Below, piece by piece: positions 8,408 through 16,715 of a DNA stretch of 64,000 nt. The position numbers were made by a program, and so were the translations under genes. Where the stretch lies: contig CAWHNE010000031.1 of the NCBI GenBank assembly GCA_963830485.1, positions 102,698 to 166,697 on the forward strand, in the 5' to 3' direction. The notes under the pieces were generated by a model that made no database searches, was not told where the DNA came from, and was given only the letters and a program-made list of their open reading frames with translations. The stretch is from CAIWHR01 sp963830485 (GTDB lineage: Bacteria > Pseudomonadota > Gammaproteobacteria > Burkholderiales > Casimicrobiaceae). Position 1 is the stretch's first letter. The number at the start of each line of letters is the position of its first letter.

Positions 8408-8698
8408 ATGGAGATATTTGTGTTCGCCCGACTCCACGCTCGCCCTGGCAAGGAGAACGACGTGCATCGGGCAATGTTCGACGTGCAGGGCCCAACACGC
8501 CTGGAGCCGGGGTGCCTCAGCTACGGCGGCTTTCGCTCCGTGCGAGATCCAGCCGAGTTCTACATCCACACCCGCTGGCGCGACATGGCGGCATTCGAGC
8601 GCCATGCCGACTTGCACCACACCGTGCGTTTTGTCGAAACCGTCGAGCCACTGCTTGACCATCCTTTCAAGGTCACGCTTGCGGAACAGCTTTGGTAG
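8408..8698 (+). CDS. ABM-domain (antibiotic biosynthesis monooxygenase-like) protein
   Basis: A 96-residue protein from ATG 8408. It has the small ferredoxin-like ABM fold: first strand EIFVFARLHARPGKE, then EPGCLSYGGFRSVRDP, FYIHTRWRDMAAFERHAD and a C-terminal VETVEPLL segment. Members include quinol monooxygenases and haem-degrading enzymes; the substrate here cannot be told. Such genes are frequent in integron cassettes. It ends facing the PrsW-like gene on the other strand. Confidence 0.8.
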   Translation: MEIFVFARLHARPGKENDVHRAMFDVQGPTRLEPGCLSYGGFRSVRDPAEFYIHTRWRDMAAFERHADLHHTVRFVETVEPLLDHPFKVTLAEQLW

Positions 8699-8702
8699 TC
8701 GC

Positions 8703-8735
8703 TCCGACGTCGAGAGGCTGAGCTCAGGCGTCGGA
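8703..8735. terminator. Convergent hairpin between the ABM and PrsW-like genes
   Basis: TCCGACG (8703-8709) and CGTCGGA (8729-8735) form a stem over a 19-nt loop with its own short dyad (CTGAGCTCAG). It lies between converging genes but has no clear T-tract, so it is a candidate only. Confidence 0.4.
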
Positions 8736-8791
8736 TCACCAGAACGCGCACCGCCGCGAGACCAATGGGTTCGTCGAGGCCCGCAGTCCCC

Positions 8792-9808
8792 TTACGGCGT
8801 CTCCAGCATGTAGAGCTGCCACAGGTCCTGCCGGCTCATGTGCAGGAGCGGATGGATCGCCAGCAGGCCGGTCCGACCGATGCTCTTCTCGAGATAGCGC
8901 ATCTCCGTGAAGCGCGCGCGCGTCTCGTCGTCGATCGCAGTCTCGAAGCCGTTCTCGCGCATCATCAGGATGCCCTTGGCGCGCAGCGCGAGCTCCGTGT
9001 AGAGCCGCAGGTAGCAGAGCAGGTCGGCGACGACCGGCCCGCGGAACCTCTGCTTCAGCGAGGTCAGGTAGCGGCCGGCCGGCGACTCCGGGAAGCTTCC
9101 CGAGTTGATCGATTCCAGCATCTGCGCGTCCGCGTCGAAGCCGCGGCCGAGCCAGTCGGCGACGGCCCGCTCGCTGCGCTGGAAGACGAGGAAGAGCAGC
9201 GGCGGCAGCGCCACCAGGACGACGACCGACGCGATCCGCGGCGAGGCCACCAGGTGATTGAACGCCGAGTGAAGCACGACAGCAAGCGCGAAGCCCGGCG
9301 CGAACGCGACCGCCAGCGAGCGTCCGCGCTGCTCCAGCAGGGCGAGGCCCATCATCGCAAAAACTGCAGTCGTGCCGCCGTGCATCATGGCGGTGCCGAG
9401 GCCGCGCACCACCCACGTGCCGAATCCCGCGTTCGGAATCAGCTGCTGATAGTAGACGTTCTCGACGAGCGCGAAGCCGGTGCCCACCGCGAAGCCCAGG
9501 ATCGCCGCGTCGACGAGGAAGCCGATGCGATGCCCGCGCACGAGCGCGACGACGATCAGTGCCTTCGCGAGCTCCTCGACGACCGGGGCCACGTAGCGCG
9601 TGAAGGTCTCCCGTTCGAGGGCGATGACGTGCAGCAGGCCGGCGTTCGCTCCATAGCACACGCCCGCTGCGAGCACGCCGGAGACGACGACCGCCAACAC
9701 GAGGCGGAGCGAGACGAGCTTGTAGCTGTCGAGATAGAGGAGCGAAGCCAGGAAGCACAGCACGGGCGCGAGCCCGACCAGCATGTGCGCGGCGAACCCG
9801 GCCAGCAT
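8792..9808 (-). CDS. PrsW-family intramembrane protease-like protein
   Basis: A 338-residue protein with about seven membrane helices in its first 240 residues. The family's motifs are present: VEELAKALIV (the EExxK pair), the FALVENVYY segment, MMHGGTTAVF, and a late helix VLHSAFNHL with another conserved histidine. Together these would bind the catalytic metal. PrsW of Bacillus cleaves an anti-sigma factor inside the membrane. A cytoplasmic tail of about 100 residues follows. Its ATG touches the stop of the upstream peptidase gene, so the two are translationally coupled. The substrate is unknown; the nearby ECF anti-sigma factor (12859-14004) is an attractive but untested target. Confidence 0.85.
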   Translation of the reverse strand: MLAGFAAHMLVGLAPVLCFLASLLYLDSYKLVSLRLVLAVVVSGVLAAGVCYGANAGLLHVIALERETFTRYVAPVVEELAKALIVVALVRGHRIGFLVDAAILGFAVGTGFALVENVYYQQLIPNAGFGTWVVRGLGTAMMHGGTTAVFAMMGLALLEQRGRSLAVAFAPGFALAVVLHSAFNHLVASPRIASVVVLVALPPLLFLVFQRSERAVADWLGRGFDADAQMLESINSGSFPESPAGRYLTSLKQRFRGPVVADLLCYLRLYTELALRAKGILMMRENGFETAIDDETRARFTEMRYLEKSIGRTGLLAIHPLLHMSRQDLWQLYMLETP

Positions 9809-12745
9809 CTACATGATCTTGAGAGAAATCATCCACTCGGTTCCTGCACGCTGCCGCCCCTGGTATCCGACCGCCACACCGAACGAAAGCGTCATGTCGT
9901 ACCAGTTGAGCAGCGTGAACCGCAGGTCGGCCTGCGCGCCCAGGCTCGCGTAGTCCTGGCGCTTCGTTGCATTCCCGAGCTCCGTCCACAGGCCGGCGAC
10001 GAACACCGAGGGCCGCAGCCACGTCAGGTAGAAATCCGGCCGGCCGACCGACTCGAACACCACGGGCGGCAGGTCGAGCTCGACGAGCTCCTTCACGAAG
10101 TTGAGCCCGCTCACCTCGTTCAGCCCGAACCCAGGCAGCGAGTAGTACTCCCGGTAGCGCTTGATCGGACCGTCGTCGACGTAGTTGTTGCCGAAGCCGC
10201 CGAAGTAGAAGTTCGCGACCGTCGCGTTGTGCGAGCCGTCGGCGATGCCGCCGGCCGTGTGCAGCCACAGCGACGTGTGCGCGAAAGGCAACGCGATGCC
10301 GTAGTCGAGCGTCGCTCGCCCTTGCGGGGTGATCTCCCCGTTCACGCGGTTTCCGATGTAGAACAGCGACCAGGCGATGCCCTTCTCGTCGTCGACCGCG
10401 CCTAGCGAGCGCCGGAGGTCCGTGTAGCGCAGCCCCGCCTCTCCCGTGACGAGCCGGGTGAACGTCGTGTCGATGTTCTGCGCGTTCGGCAGCGTGTCGA
10501 TCTGGTCGTAGTAGGCGAAATCGAAGACCGCTTCGAACTTCTGCGGATCGTCGTAGATCAGAAGCCAATCGTAGCCGAGCTTCGCCGCGTAGCCCTTGCG
10601 GCTCCGCTTGGTGGGACCGAACAGATCGTAGAAATCGGACCGGTTCCACGACGCCGCGGCGCGCCAACCCAGGTAGCTGCCGAAGATGTCGACATGGCCG
10701 CGCTCGTTCGCCGGAAGGTTCGTTGTCGGCGTAACTGCCGCGGTGACCCCCAATTTGGCGAATGAGAGCGGATCCTCGAAATTGAAGCGATAGCCGATCC
10801 CGGCCCAGTTCTTGTAGCCCTGCAGCACCGGATAGGCGTTCGCGAGCGACATGTTGCGCAGCGGACGATAGGGCCCCTGTTCGATGATGAGCTTCTCGTC
10901 GTCGACGGTGCTGGGCGGCGGCACCTGCCATGTCTTCACGATCGGGTACTTCTCCGCGACCTCAGCCCCCAGAAATGTGATCGCGCCCAGGTCGTCGGTA
11001 GCGTGCGGTTCGATGATCGCGGGCACGAAGCCCTCGCCCGTGTACGACAGAACAGCGAGCCTGCCGTCGGTCAGCGGGACCGGTCGGAAGAATCCGATCT
11101 CGGCGTTCGTGACCGCGACGACGTCGCCCGTCGCCACCTCGTAGCGAAAGATATTGGACACGCCGGTGTAGTAGCTACTGCCGTAGAGATAGCGCCCGTC
11201 CTTCGAGAACACGAAGCTCTCCGGAATCGATTGTCCGAACCGGAATTCGCTCACCAGCGCCAGCTCTCCGCGCAATGCCTTGTCGAGCTCCCACACGCGC
11301 ACGAACTGGTCGGCGTTGACCTCGCTCATCGACGCCGACAGCAGCTTGCCGTCCGGCGAGATGTCGAGGTCGTAAGGGACGCTTTCGTACGGAAACACGT
11401 AGACCTGGTTCCACGTGTCGTACGGCGGCGGGATGTGGACGAGTGTCGCGATCCCGTTGACATGCCGAATCCCGACTAGCGAGTGGTCGACGGGATTGAC
11501 GACCATCTCGCCGATCCGGGCGTCCTCGAGCAGCATGCGTACCTTGCCGGTCGCCACGTCGACCGCCATCAGGTCCCTTAGCGCCAGGTTGTCGTTGGTA
11601 TAGAAGAGCGTGCCGCCGCTCGAATCCCAGGCCACCGACGAGACGCGGTAGTGCATCGCCCGCTTGATGTCGGCGAGCGCGCGATGGCTGCCGTCGCGCG
11701 TGTTGAGGGTGCCGACGTGCTCGACGAAGCCCGGGTAGCGGAACGCCGCGTAGATCGTGCCGGTGGACTCGTCGAAGAACATTCGCGAGATCGAACCGAT
11801 GGCCGTTGCCGTCAACTTGCGCTCTGGCGTGATTGGATACTTGCGTAGGGCATCGAGGTTGCGCCGCTGGAACTCGTGCTCGAAGACGATCCACTCCTGC
11901 CAGGCCTTGTCGAGCGGAAGGCCGAAGACCTGCTCGAACTGGTCTGCGTAGTTGCGCGCGCTTCCCTCGTCGCGCCGCGCCCACGCGACGACCTTCTCCG
12001 GTGAATGGACGTACGCGAGCCACGTGAAGAACCGCGTGCCATACAGGTAGGCATTCGCGCCGGTCTGGAAGTCGACCTTCGTGCCGCGCGAGGTGAGCCC
12101 CAACGGATCGTAGAAGTGGGCATCGTCGCGCACCATCGCCCGGAACACCATTTCGTCATAGCCACCCTGGGCACGGCCGATGCCGCCGTCCATCCAGGTC
12201 TCCATGAATACGGCGCCCCCTTCGGCGTACCAGCGCGGCGCATTGAACCGGGGAACGGTGAGATAGCTGTACAACAGCGTCTCGGGGTCCTCCCGCTGCG
12301 GCGCGACCTTGCCGTGGAAGAAGCGGCGCCAGCGCCGGTCCTCGCTGTCGGCAACGTCACCCTGGGCGGAGTGGACGAGCTCGTGGTTCATCAGCGTGTA
12401 CATGCGCTCGGTTGCCGGAAACGTCTCGAACGCGTGCGACAGAGGTGCGATGTCGAAGAAGACCGAGTTGCGCGGCGCCGACCACGTCGAGGCGTTCCCG
12501 TAGTCCGAAAAGTCCTTGAGCAGGATGGTCACGGGCTCCGAGGGCACCCAGCCAAAGGTCCGGCGTTGCCACTCAAGCGAGTTCGTGAACGTACGCACGG
12601 CGTGGGGTACGAGGTAGCCCAGTGAATCGAAATAGACCAGCGTGAGGTCCTTCGTCTTGACGTAGGACATCCCGAGGTCGCTCCACTGGGCAGCGACGGC
12701 GGTTGGAAGCAATGCCAGGAGCAGGACGCACCTACCCGCGCGCAT
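9809..12745 (-). CDS. Secreted gluzincin-like peptidase with beta-propeller and barrel-like C-terminus
   Basis: A 978-residue exported protein. The start at 12745 is chosen over an ATG 13 codons earlier because GGAGGG precedes it and a clean signal peptide follows (about residues 1-20, ending AVAAQ). Residues about 30-290 look like a zinc peptidase: His121-Glu122-Leu-Val-His125 and a downstream glutamate in RWYAEGGAVF (near 175). Residues about 300-640 have TolB-like propeller blades (ISPDGKLLSAS, FSKDGRYLYGSS). The last 280 residues alternate polar and aromatic residues, with many Tyr/Asn, like an outer-membrane beta-barrel. The combination suggests a surface-anchored peptidase. It is coupled to the PrsW-like gene. 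Confidence 0.8.
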   Translation of the reverse strand: MRAGRCVLLLALLPTAVAAQWSDLGMSYVKTKDLTLVYFDSLGYLVPHAVRTFTNSLEWQRRTFGWVPSEPVTILLKDFSDYGNASTWSAPRNSVFFDIAPLSHAFETFPATERMYTLMNHELVHSAQGDVADSEDRRWRRFFHGKVAPQREDPETLLYSYLTVPRFNAPRWYAEGGAVFMETWMDGGIGRAQGGYDEMVFRAMVRDDAHFYDPLGLTSRGTKVDFQTGANAYLYGTRFFTWLAYVHSPEKVVAWARRDEGSARNYADQFEQVFGLPLDKAWQEWIVFEHEFQRRNLDALRKYPITPERKLTATAIGSISRMFFDESTGTIYAAFRYPGFVEHVGTLNTRDGSHRALADIKRAMHYRVSSVAWDSSGGTLFYTNDNLALRDLMAVDVATGKVRMLLEDARIGEMVVNPVDHSLVGIRHVNGIATLVHIPPPYDTWNQVYVFPYESVPYDLDISPDGKLLSASMSEVNADQFVRVWELDKALRGELALVSEFRFGQSIPESFVFSKDGRYLYGSSYYTGVSNIFRYEVATGDVVAVTNAEIGFFRPVPLTDGRLAVLSYTGEGFVPAIIEPHATDDLGAITFLGAEVAEKYPIVKTWQVPPPSTVDDEKLIIEQGPYRPLRNMSLANAYPVLQGYKNWAGIGYRFNFEDPLSFAKLGVTAAVTPTTNLPANERGHVDIFGSYLGWRAAASWNRSDFYDLFGPTKRSRKGYAAKLGYDWLLIYDDPQKFEAVFDFAYYDQIDTLPNAQNIDTTFTRLVTGEAGLRYTDLRRSLGAVDDEKGIAWSLFYIGNRVNGEITPQGRATLDYGIALPFAHTSLWLHTAGGIADGSHNATVANFYFGGFGNNYVDDGPIKRYREYYSLPGFGLNEVSGLNFVKELVELDLPPVVFESVGRPDFYLTWLRPSVFVAGLWTELGNATKRQDYASLGAQADLRFTLLNWYDMTLSFGVAVGYQGRQRAGTEWMISLKIM

Positions 12746-12798
12746 GAAGGGCCCTCCCTGACCCGCATGAGTCCGGCGAAGCATACGGACCCGCCGCC

Positions 12799-12830
12799 AA
12801 AAAGAAAACCGCCGGCCCTGGGGCCGGCGG
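12799..12830 (-). terminator. Rho-independent terminator of the sigma/anti-sigma operon
   Basis: Read on the minus strand, CCGCCGGCCC (12830-12821) and GGGCCGGCGG (12818-12809) form a perfect 10-bp stem followed by TTTTCTTTTT. It lies just past the stop of the anti-sigma gene. Confidence 0.92.
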
Positions 12831-12858
12831 TGAGGTTCTGCGGGGCGTCGCCTTGCCG

Positions 12859-14004
12859 CTACTTCTTCGCTGCGTTGGAAGCGTTGCTGGACGCACTGCT
12901 CGCCGCGCTATTGACGGCATTGCTGGTCGCGCTGCGAGCCGAGTTGTTGGCCGCGTCGCGCGCCCCTGCGTCGACGGCCTTGCGCGCCGCAGCGTCGGCT
13001 GCTTGGCGGTTTTGGACGTCGGCGGCTTGCTTGGCCGTGGCGTCCGCTGCGCTGCGGCTCACGCTGTCGGCGGCAGCGCTGGCTGAGGCGTCGGACGCTT
13101 TCTTCGCCGCGCCATCGGCCGCTTGGCGGTTTTGGACGTCAGCTGCCTGGCGGGCGCTTACGTCGGCCGCGCTGCGGCTGATGCTGTCGGCGGCAGCGCT
13201 GGCTGAGGCGTCGGACGCTTTCTTCGCCGCCTCATTGGCCGCGCCGCTGGGCGCAGCATCGGCCGCCTTCTTCATCGATGCGTCGGCCGCGCTGCGGCTG
13301 ATGCCGTCGGCGGCCTGCTTCACCGACGCGTCCGCTGCCCCGCGGGCCACACCGTCAGCCGCCTGGCGGGTCGCGCTGTTGGCCGCTTCGTTAGCGGCGG
13401 AGCTTTGGACCGCTGAATTCACCTGTCCCGATTGCGCTCCCGACGGAGCTCCGAGCTTGACGTCCTCGGCGGTCATCTGGGGAGCCCGATACCGCTGCGC
13501 CGGAACGATAGCGCCCGCCGCATCCTGCCCCTTGGGCGGGTAGTCGACGAACTGCGCTCCGACGGCGATGGCCGCGACGGCGACCGCGACCCCGATCCAC
13601 ACCTTGCGCTTGCTGAACGTACGTTGCTGTTCGCTCATCTGTGCACCCCTGGTGAATGGTCCTGTCTGGGATATCGCGTGGACCGTTGTCGACGTTCCGC
13701 GGCTTGTGACCCGGGACTCTTTGGAAGTTGCCGCAATTACACCCGGCGGCGGGAAAAGTTGGCCGGCGCGCGCTCGCGGCGGCACACGCTGCGGCAAACC
13801 AGCCATCACCGCGGCGACCAGCCCCTCGGGCGGGAACGCCTGCGGAACGCTGCCCAGGCCGTCGAACAGACTGCGCCATTCCTCGAAGCGCGCGCGGGCC
13901 GCGGGATCGGCAGCGAGGGCGCGTTCGAGGTCGAGGGATTCGCCGGGAGTTGCCTCCCCGTCGAAGACCGCTTGCATCAATGCGTCGAGTTCAGTGGGTT
14001 TCAT
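12859..14004 (-). CDS. Anti-sigma factor with C-terminal octapeptide repeats
   Basis: A 381-residue protein. The N-terminal 75 residues (ELDALMQAVFDGEATPGE ... ARFEEWRSLFDGLG) match cytoplasmic anti-sigma domains. One membrane helix follows (WIGVAVAVAAIAVGAQF, about 137-153). The C-terminal half, after a short linker with APQMTAEDVKLG, is about twenty octapeptides ending mostly in AAD (for example ASVKQAAD, GISRSAAD, VQNRQAAD); a 40-residue block of these is duplicated. The ATG at 14004 overlaps the sigma-factor stop. An in-frame ATG at 13638, behind AGGGG, sits downstream of a second promoter copy and may give a separate shorter product. The helical repeats are probably periplasmic. Confidence 0.8.
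   Translation of the reverse strand: MKPTELDALMQAVFDGEATPGESLDLERALAADPAARARFEEWRSLFDGLGSVPQAFPPEGLVAAVMAGLPQRVPPRARAGQLFPPPGVIAATSKESRVTSRGTSTTVHAISQTGPFTRGAQMSEQQRTFSKRKVWIGVAVAVAAIAVGAQFVDYPPKGQDAAGAIVPAQRYRAPQMTAEDVKLGAPSGAQSGQVNSAVQSSAANEAANSATRQAADGVARGAADASVKQAADGISRSAADASMKKAADAAPSGAANEAAKKASDASASAAADSISRSAADVSARQAADVQNRQAADGAAKKASDASASAAADSVSRSAADATAKQAADVQNRQAADAAARKAVDAGARDAANNSARSATSNAVNSAASSASSNASNAAKK
13731..13762 (-). promoter_or_regulatory. Intragenic copy of the ECF-type promoter motif
   Basis: On the minus strand CCAACTTTTCCC ... CGGGTGTAATTG matches the motif upstream of the sigma gene at 27 of 32 positions. It lies inside the anti-sigma coding region, about 95 bp before the in-frame ATG at 13638, so it could drive a separate transcript for the membrane/repeat portion. 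Confidence 0.55.
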
Positions 14005-14554
14005 GTCCGTCGGGCTCAAAATCCTGGAGCATCCGGCGCAGCCGCTGCCGCGCCTCGAACAACCTTGACTTCACGGTCCGCTCGTCGATGTCCAGGATGT
14101 CGCCGATCTCCCGGTAGCTGCACTCCGAGAAGTGCCGCAGCGTGATGACCATGCGATCGTGGGTCGACAGGCGCATCAGCGCGCTCCGGATCCGGCTCGC
14201 GAGCTCCGCCTCTCCGGCACGACGCTCGGGATTCGTGCTTCCGGAGTCCGCCAGGTCCACCCCGTCATCCAACTCATCCTCGCGCCCGTTCCGGCGCAGG
14301 CGGTTGAGCGCCTCGTTGACCGCGATGCGGTAGATCCAGCTGAAGAACTTGTGCTGACCATCGTAATCATGGATCCGTTCGGCGACCTTGAGGAAAACGT
14401 CCTGCGTGACGTCGTTGGCATCTTCGGCCTTGCGCAACACCCAGAAGGCGGCGTTGTAGATCGGCCTCTGGTAGCGAACGACCAATTCGGCGAACGCCTC
14501 CCGGTCCCCTTCTCGATACCGCTCCACCAGGGCCTGGTCGGTGCCGTCGTCCAC
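13991..14554 (-). CDS. ECF (sigma-70 family) RNA polymerase sigma factor
   Basis: A 187-residue sigma factor in RpoE-like size. Region 2 is clear (LVVRYQRPIYNAAFWVLRKA, DVTQDVFLKV, FFSWIYRIAVNEALNRLRR), followed by a short acidic linker and region 4 (MRLSTHDRMVITLRHF, CSYREIGDILDIDERTVKSR). A GTG start at 14554 fits the family length; upstream in-frame sequence is unlike a sigma factor. The gene overlaps the anti-sigma start and lies 38 bp after the STAS gene, so sigma and anti-sigma are co-translated. A probable self-recognised promoter overlaps its start. Confidence 0.92.
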   Translation of the reverse strand: MDDGTDQALVERYREGDREAFAELVVRYQRPIYNAAFWVLRKAEDANDVTQDVFLKVAERIHDYDGQHKFFSWIYRIAVNEALNRLRRNGREDELDDGVDLADSGSTNPERRAGEAELASRIRSALMRLSTHDRMVITLRHFSECSYREIGDILDIDERTVKSRLFEARQRLRRMLQDFEPDGHETH

Positions 14555-14582
14555 AATTACACCCGGGCGCGCGAAAGGTTGG
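14551..14582 (-). promoter_or_regulatory. Candidate ECF-type promoter of the sigma gene
   Basis: On the minus strand CCAACCTTTCGC ... CGGGTGTAATTG, with AACCTTT as a -35-like and GTGTAAT as a -10-like element. The same 32-bp pattern recurs at 13731-13762. Recurrence at exactly these two places suggests autoregulation by the ECF sigma factor. The motif ends at the GTG start, which implies either a leaderless transcript or a slightly later start codon. Confidence 0.55.
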
Positions 14583-14592
14583 TGCGCGGGTT

Positions 14593-14886
14593 TCAAGAGG
14601 CGGGCTCGATCTCGAACAGCTGATCGAAGCCTGAGTAGCCGAAAATGTCCCGCAGGTGGCGGTTGACCCCAGCGAGGCGCAACTTGCCGCCCGCGGCGAG
14701 CAGGCGCTTCTGGGTCTTGAGGAGGACGCCGAGCCCGGCGCTCGAGATGTAGTCGAGGCCCCGGCAATCGAGCGTGACGGTCCCCTGGACGGTGTCGAGG
14801 AAGGCCTGCGCGGCTGGCGCCTGCGCAGCATCCAGCCGCCCCGAAATAACTACACAATCGTCAGGGCCTTTATCGATCGCGAACAT
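14593..14886 (-). CDS. STAS-domain anti-sigma factor antagonist
   Basis: A 97-residue single STAS domain: VVISGRLDAAQAPAAQAFL, then DCRGLDYISSAGLGVLLKTQ containing the conserved phosphorylatable serine (ISSAG). Such proteins (SpoIIAA/RsbV type) are phosphorylated by an HATPase kinase and dephosphorylated by a PP2C phosphatase; the unphosphorylated form sequesters the kinase. Both partners are encoded directly upstream in the same operon. Confidence 0.9.
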   Translation of the reverse strand: MFAIDKGPDDCVVISGRLDAAQAPAAQAFLDTVQGTVTLDCRGLDYISSAGLGVLLKTQKRLLAAGGKLRLAGVNRHLRDIFGYSGFDQLFEIEPAS

Positions 14887-14920
14887 CGCTTCCCCCAGTG
14901 CCAGCCTCGGGCTCGTGACC

Positions 14921-15340
14921 CTATGCTCCGGCCAGCGTCTTGCGCAGCGTGATCCGGCTTTCCCGGCTCTCCTGCGAATACTCGTACTCGACCGAATCGA
15001 GCAGCCGCCGGATCAGGTGCAGCCCCAGGCCTCCGGGCCGGCGCTGCTCGATCGGCAGGCTCACGTCGACGTCGGGCGCCTTGGTGACGTCGAATGGCTC
15101 GACATCATAGTCCGTCAGCGTCACCTCGACACCGCCCGCGATGCCCGTCAGTCCGATGCTCACCTCGGCGTTGGTCCCTTTGCTGTACTTGACCATGTTC
15201 GTGAATAGCTCTTCCACGGCCAGATCGACCGTCGGGAGCAGACGGGCGTCGACGCCCTGCCGCGCAAATTCCCCCGCCATGAACGCGAAGATCGCGGGCA
15301 GCGCGTCGAAGCTCCGCCGAAACGACTGCTGCGCCGTCAC
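14921..15340 (-). CDS. RsbW/SpoIIAB-like serine kinase (HATPase)
   Basis: A 139-residue GHKL ATPase of the anti-sigma regulatory type. The N-box is VEELFTNMVKYS, the D-x-G-like box is the degenerate TDYDVEPFDV, and the glycine-rich lid is RRPGGLGLHLIRRL. It would phosphorylate the STAS protein next to it. The start overlaps the stop of the upstream phosphatase by four bases (ATGA). Confidence 0.9.
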   Translation of the reverse strand: MTAQQSFRRSFDALPAIFAFMAGEFARQGVDARLLPTVDLAVEELFTNMVKYSKGTNAEVSIGLTGIAGGVEVTLTDYDVEPFDVTKAPDVDVSLPIEQRRPGGLGLHLIRRLLDSVEYEYSQESRESRITLRKTLAGA

Positions 15341-16605
15341 GACCCCGCCTCGCGTTTCACAAGTACCGCCGTCATGTCGTCGTCCTGCGGTGAGCCCAGG
15401 CTAAACACGTCGACTTCCTGCTGCACGATGCGCAAGAGCTCGTTCATCCGGAGCTGGCCATGAGCCCGGACGAGCGCCTGCACTCGCGCTTCGCCGAACG
15501 TTTCGCGGCCGGCGTTGCAGCACTCGTAGAAGCCGTCCGAAAGGAGGACGAGAACGTCACCCGGATCCAGCTCCAGCGTTACCGCCGGCTTGAGCCGGGT
15601 GAGCGGCATCGCGCCCAGCGGAAAGCTCGTCGGCCGATGCGACACGCACGCGCCTGTCGCGGCGCGAAAATGCAGGATGGGGCCCTGACCACCACTATGG
15701 AAGCGCAGCCGGTGCGTCGCGGGGTCGAGCAGTCCGATGAACGCGGTGATGAACCGGTCGGCGGGCAGAGTCTCGGCAAGCCGGTTGTTGACCTGCACGA
15801 ATGCCGCGTCGAGATCCGCGCCCAGCCTGAATGCGATCCGCAGCATCGCGTGCATTTGTGTAACCGACAGCGCCGGCGCGATGCCGTGGCCGGTCGCATC
15901 GCCCAGCACGACCAGCAGCCCCTGCTCCACGAGCGCGAGGTCGAACGTGTCGCCGCCGGTGAGCTCGGCGGGCCGCGAGGTGCCGCAGACGTCGTAGCCG
16001 GGCACGACCGGCATGGTCGCGGGCAGCGTACTCATCTGGACCTCGCGCGCCATCTCGAGCGCCTGTCGCATCCGCTCGCCCTCGATCACCGCCTCGGTCA
16101 TCTTCACGCGCTGCAGCGCGACCGCACACTGCGCGGCCAGCGCGGTCGCGAGCGCCTCGTCGTCCGCGTCGAACACCCCGCCCTTCTTGTTCAGCACCTG
16201 CATCACGCCGACGAGCACGTTCTTGTGGTCGATCAGCGGTAGCGTCAGCATGCAGCGCGTGCGATAGCCGGACGCGCGGTCGACACCCTGGTCGAAGCGC
16301 GGATCGGCGTAGCAGTCGGGCACGTTGATCGTCTGTCGGTCACGCGCGCAGGCGCCTACGAGACCCGCGCCGAACGGCACACGGACGGGCTTGATCCCGG
16401 TCGCGACCTCGAGCACGAGCTCGCCGGTCGCCGCGTCGTGCAGCCAGACCGATCCGCGGTCGGCGTTCAGAACCTGCTTCGCCGCGGCGACCACTTCGCC
16501 CAGCATGGTCATGAGGTCGAACGGCGCGGCGAGTGCGCTCGTGACGCCGAGAATCGTCCGGAGGTCGCGCGACGCGAGCCGGCGCGGGCGGGTCCGTGCG
16601 CTCAT
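15337..16605 (-). CDS. GAF-SpoIIE (PP2C-type) serine phosphatase, RsbU-like
   Basis: A 422-residue protein. Residues about 20-175 form a GAF sensor (DRGSVWLHDAATGELVLEVA ... GVMQVLNKKGG). Residues about 205-420 form a SpoIIE/PP2C phosphatase, with metal-binding aspartates in GGDTFDLALV, GDATGHG, VLLSDGFYE and the final QDDDMTAVLV. It would dephosphorylate the STAS antagonist when the GAF domain senses a ligand. It is the first gene of a five-gene minus-strand operon running to the terminator at 12799-12830. Confidence 0.93.
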   Translation of the reverse strand: MSARTRPRRLASRDLRTILGVTSALAAPFDLMTMLGEVVAAAKQVLNADRGSVWLHDAATGELVLEVATGIKPVRVPFGAGLVGACARDRQTINVPDCYADPRFDQGVDRASGYRTRCMLTLPLIDHKNVLVGVMQVLNKKGGVFDADDEALATALAAQCAVALQRVKMTEAVIEGERMRQALEMAREVQMSTLPATMPVVPGYDVCGTSRPAELTGGDTFDLALVEQGLLVVLGDATGHGIAPALSVTQMHAMLRIAFRLGADLDAAFVQVNNRLAETLPADRFITAFIGLLDPATHRLRFHSGGQGPILHFRAATGACVSHRPTSFPLGAMPLTRLKPAVTLELDPGDVLVLLSDGFYECCNAGRETFGEARVQALVRAHGQLRMNELLRIVQQEVDVFSLGSPQDDDMTAVLVKREAGS

Positions 16606-16715
16606 GCCGCCGCAATGTAACAGAGGTCCGCGGCGGCATCGCGTTTCCGCATCGCAGCATCCGTGCCCCGGCCAATGCGACTATCATTGTGTTGCCCTGC
16701 CTCCCGCGAGGCGCC

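Noticed and set aside
8736..10931. A 731-codon minus-strand open frame over the PrsW-like and peptidase genes
   Set aside because: It is an out-of-frame shadow on the same strand; the overlapping frames carry the recognisable domains.
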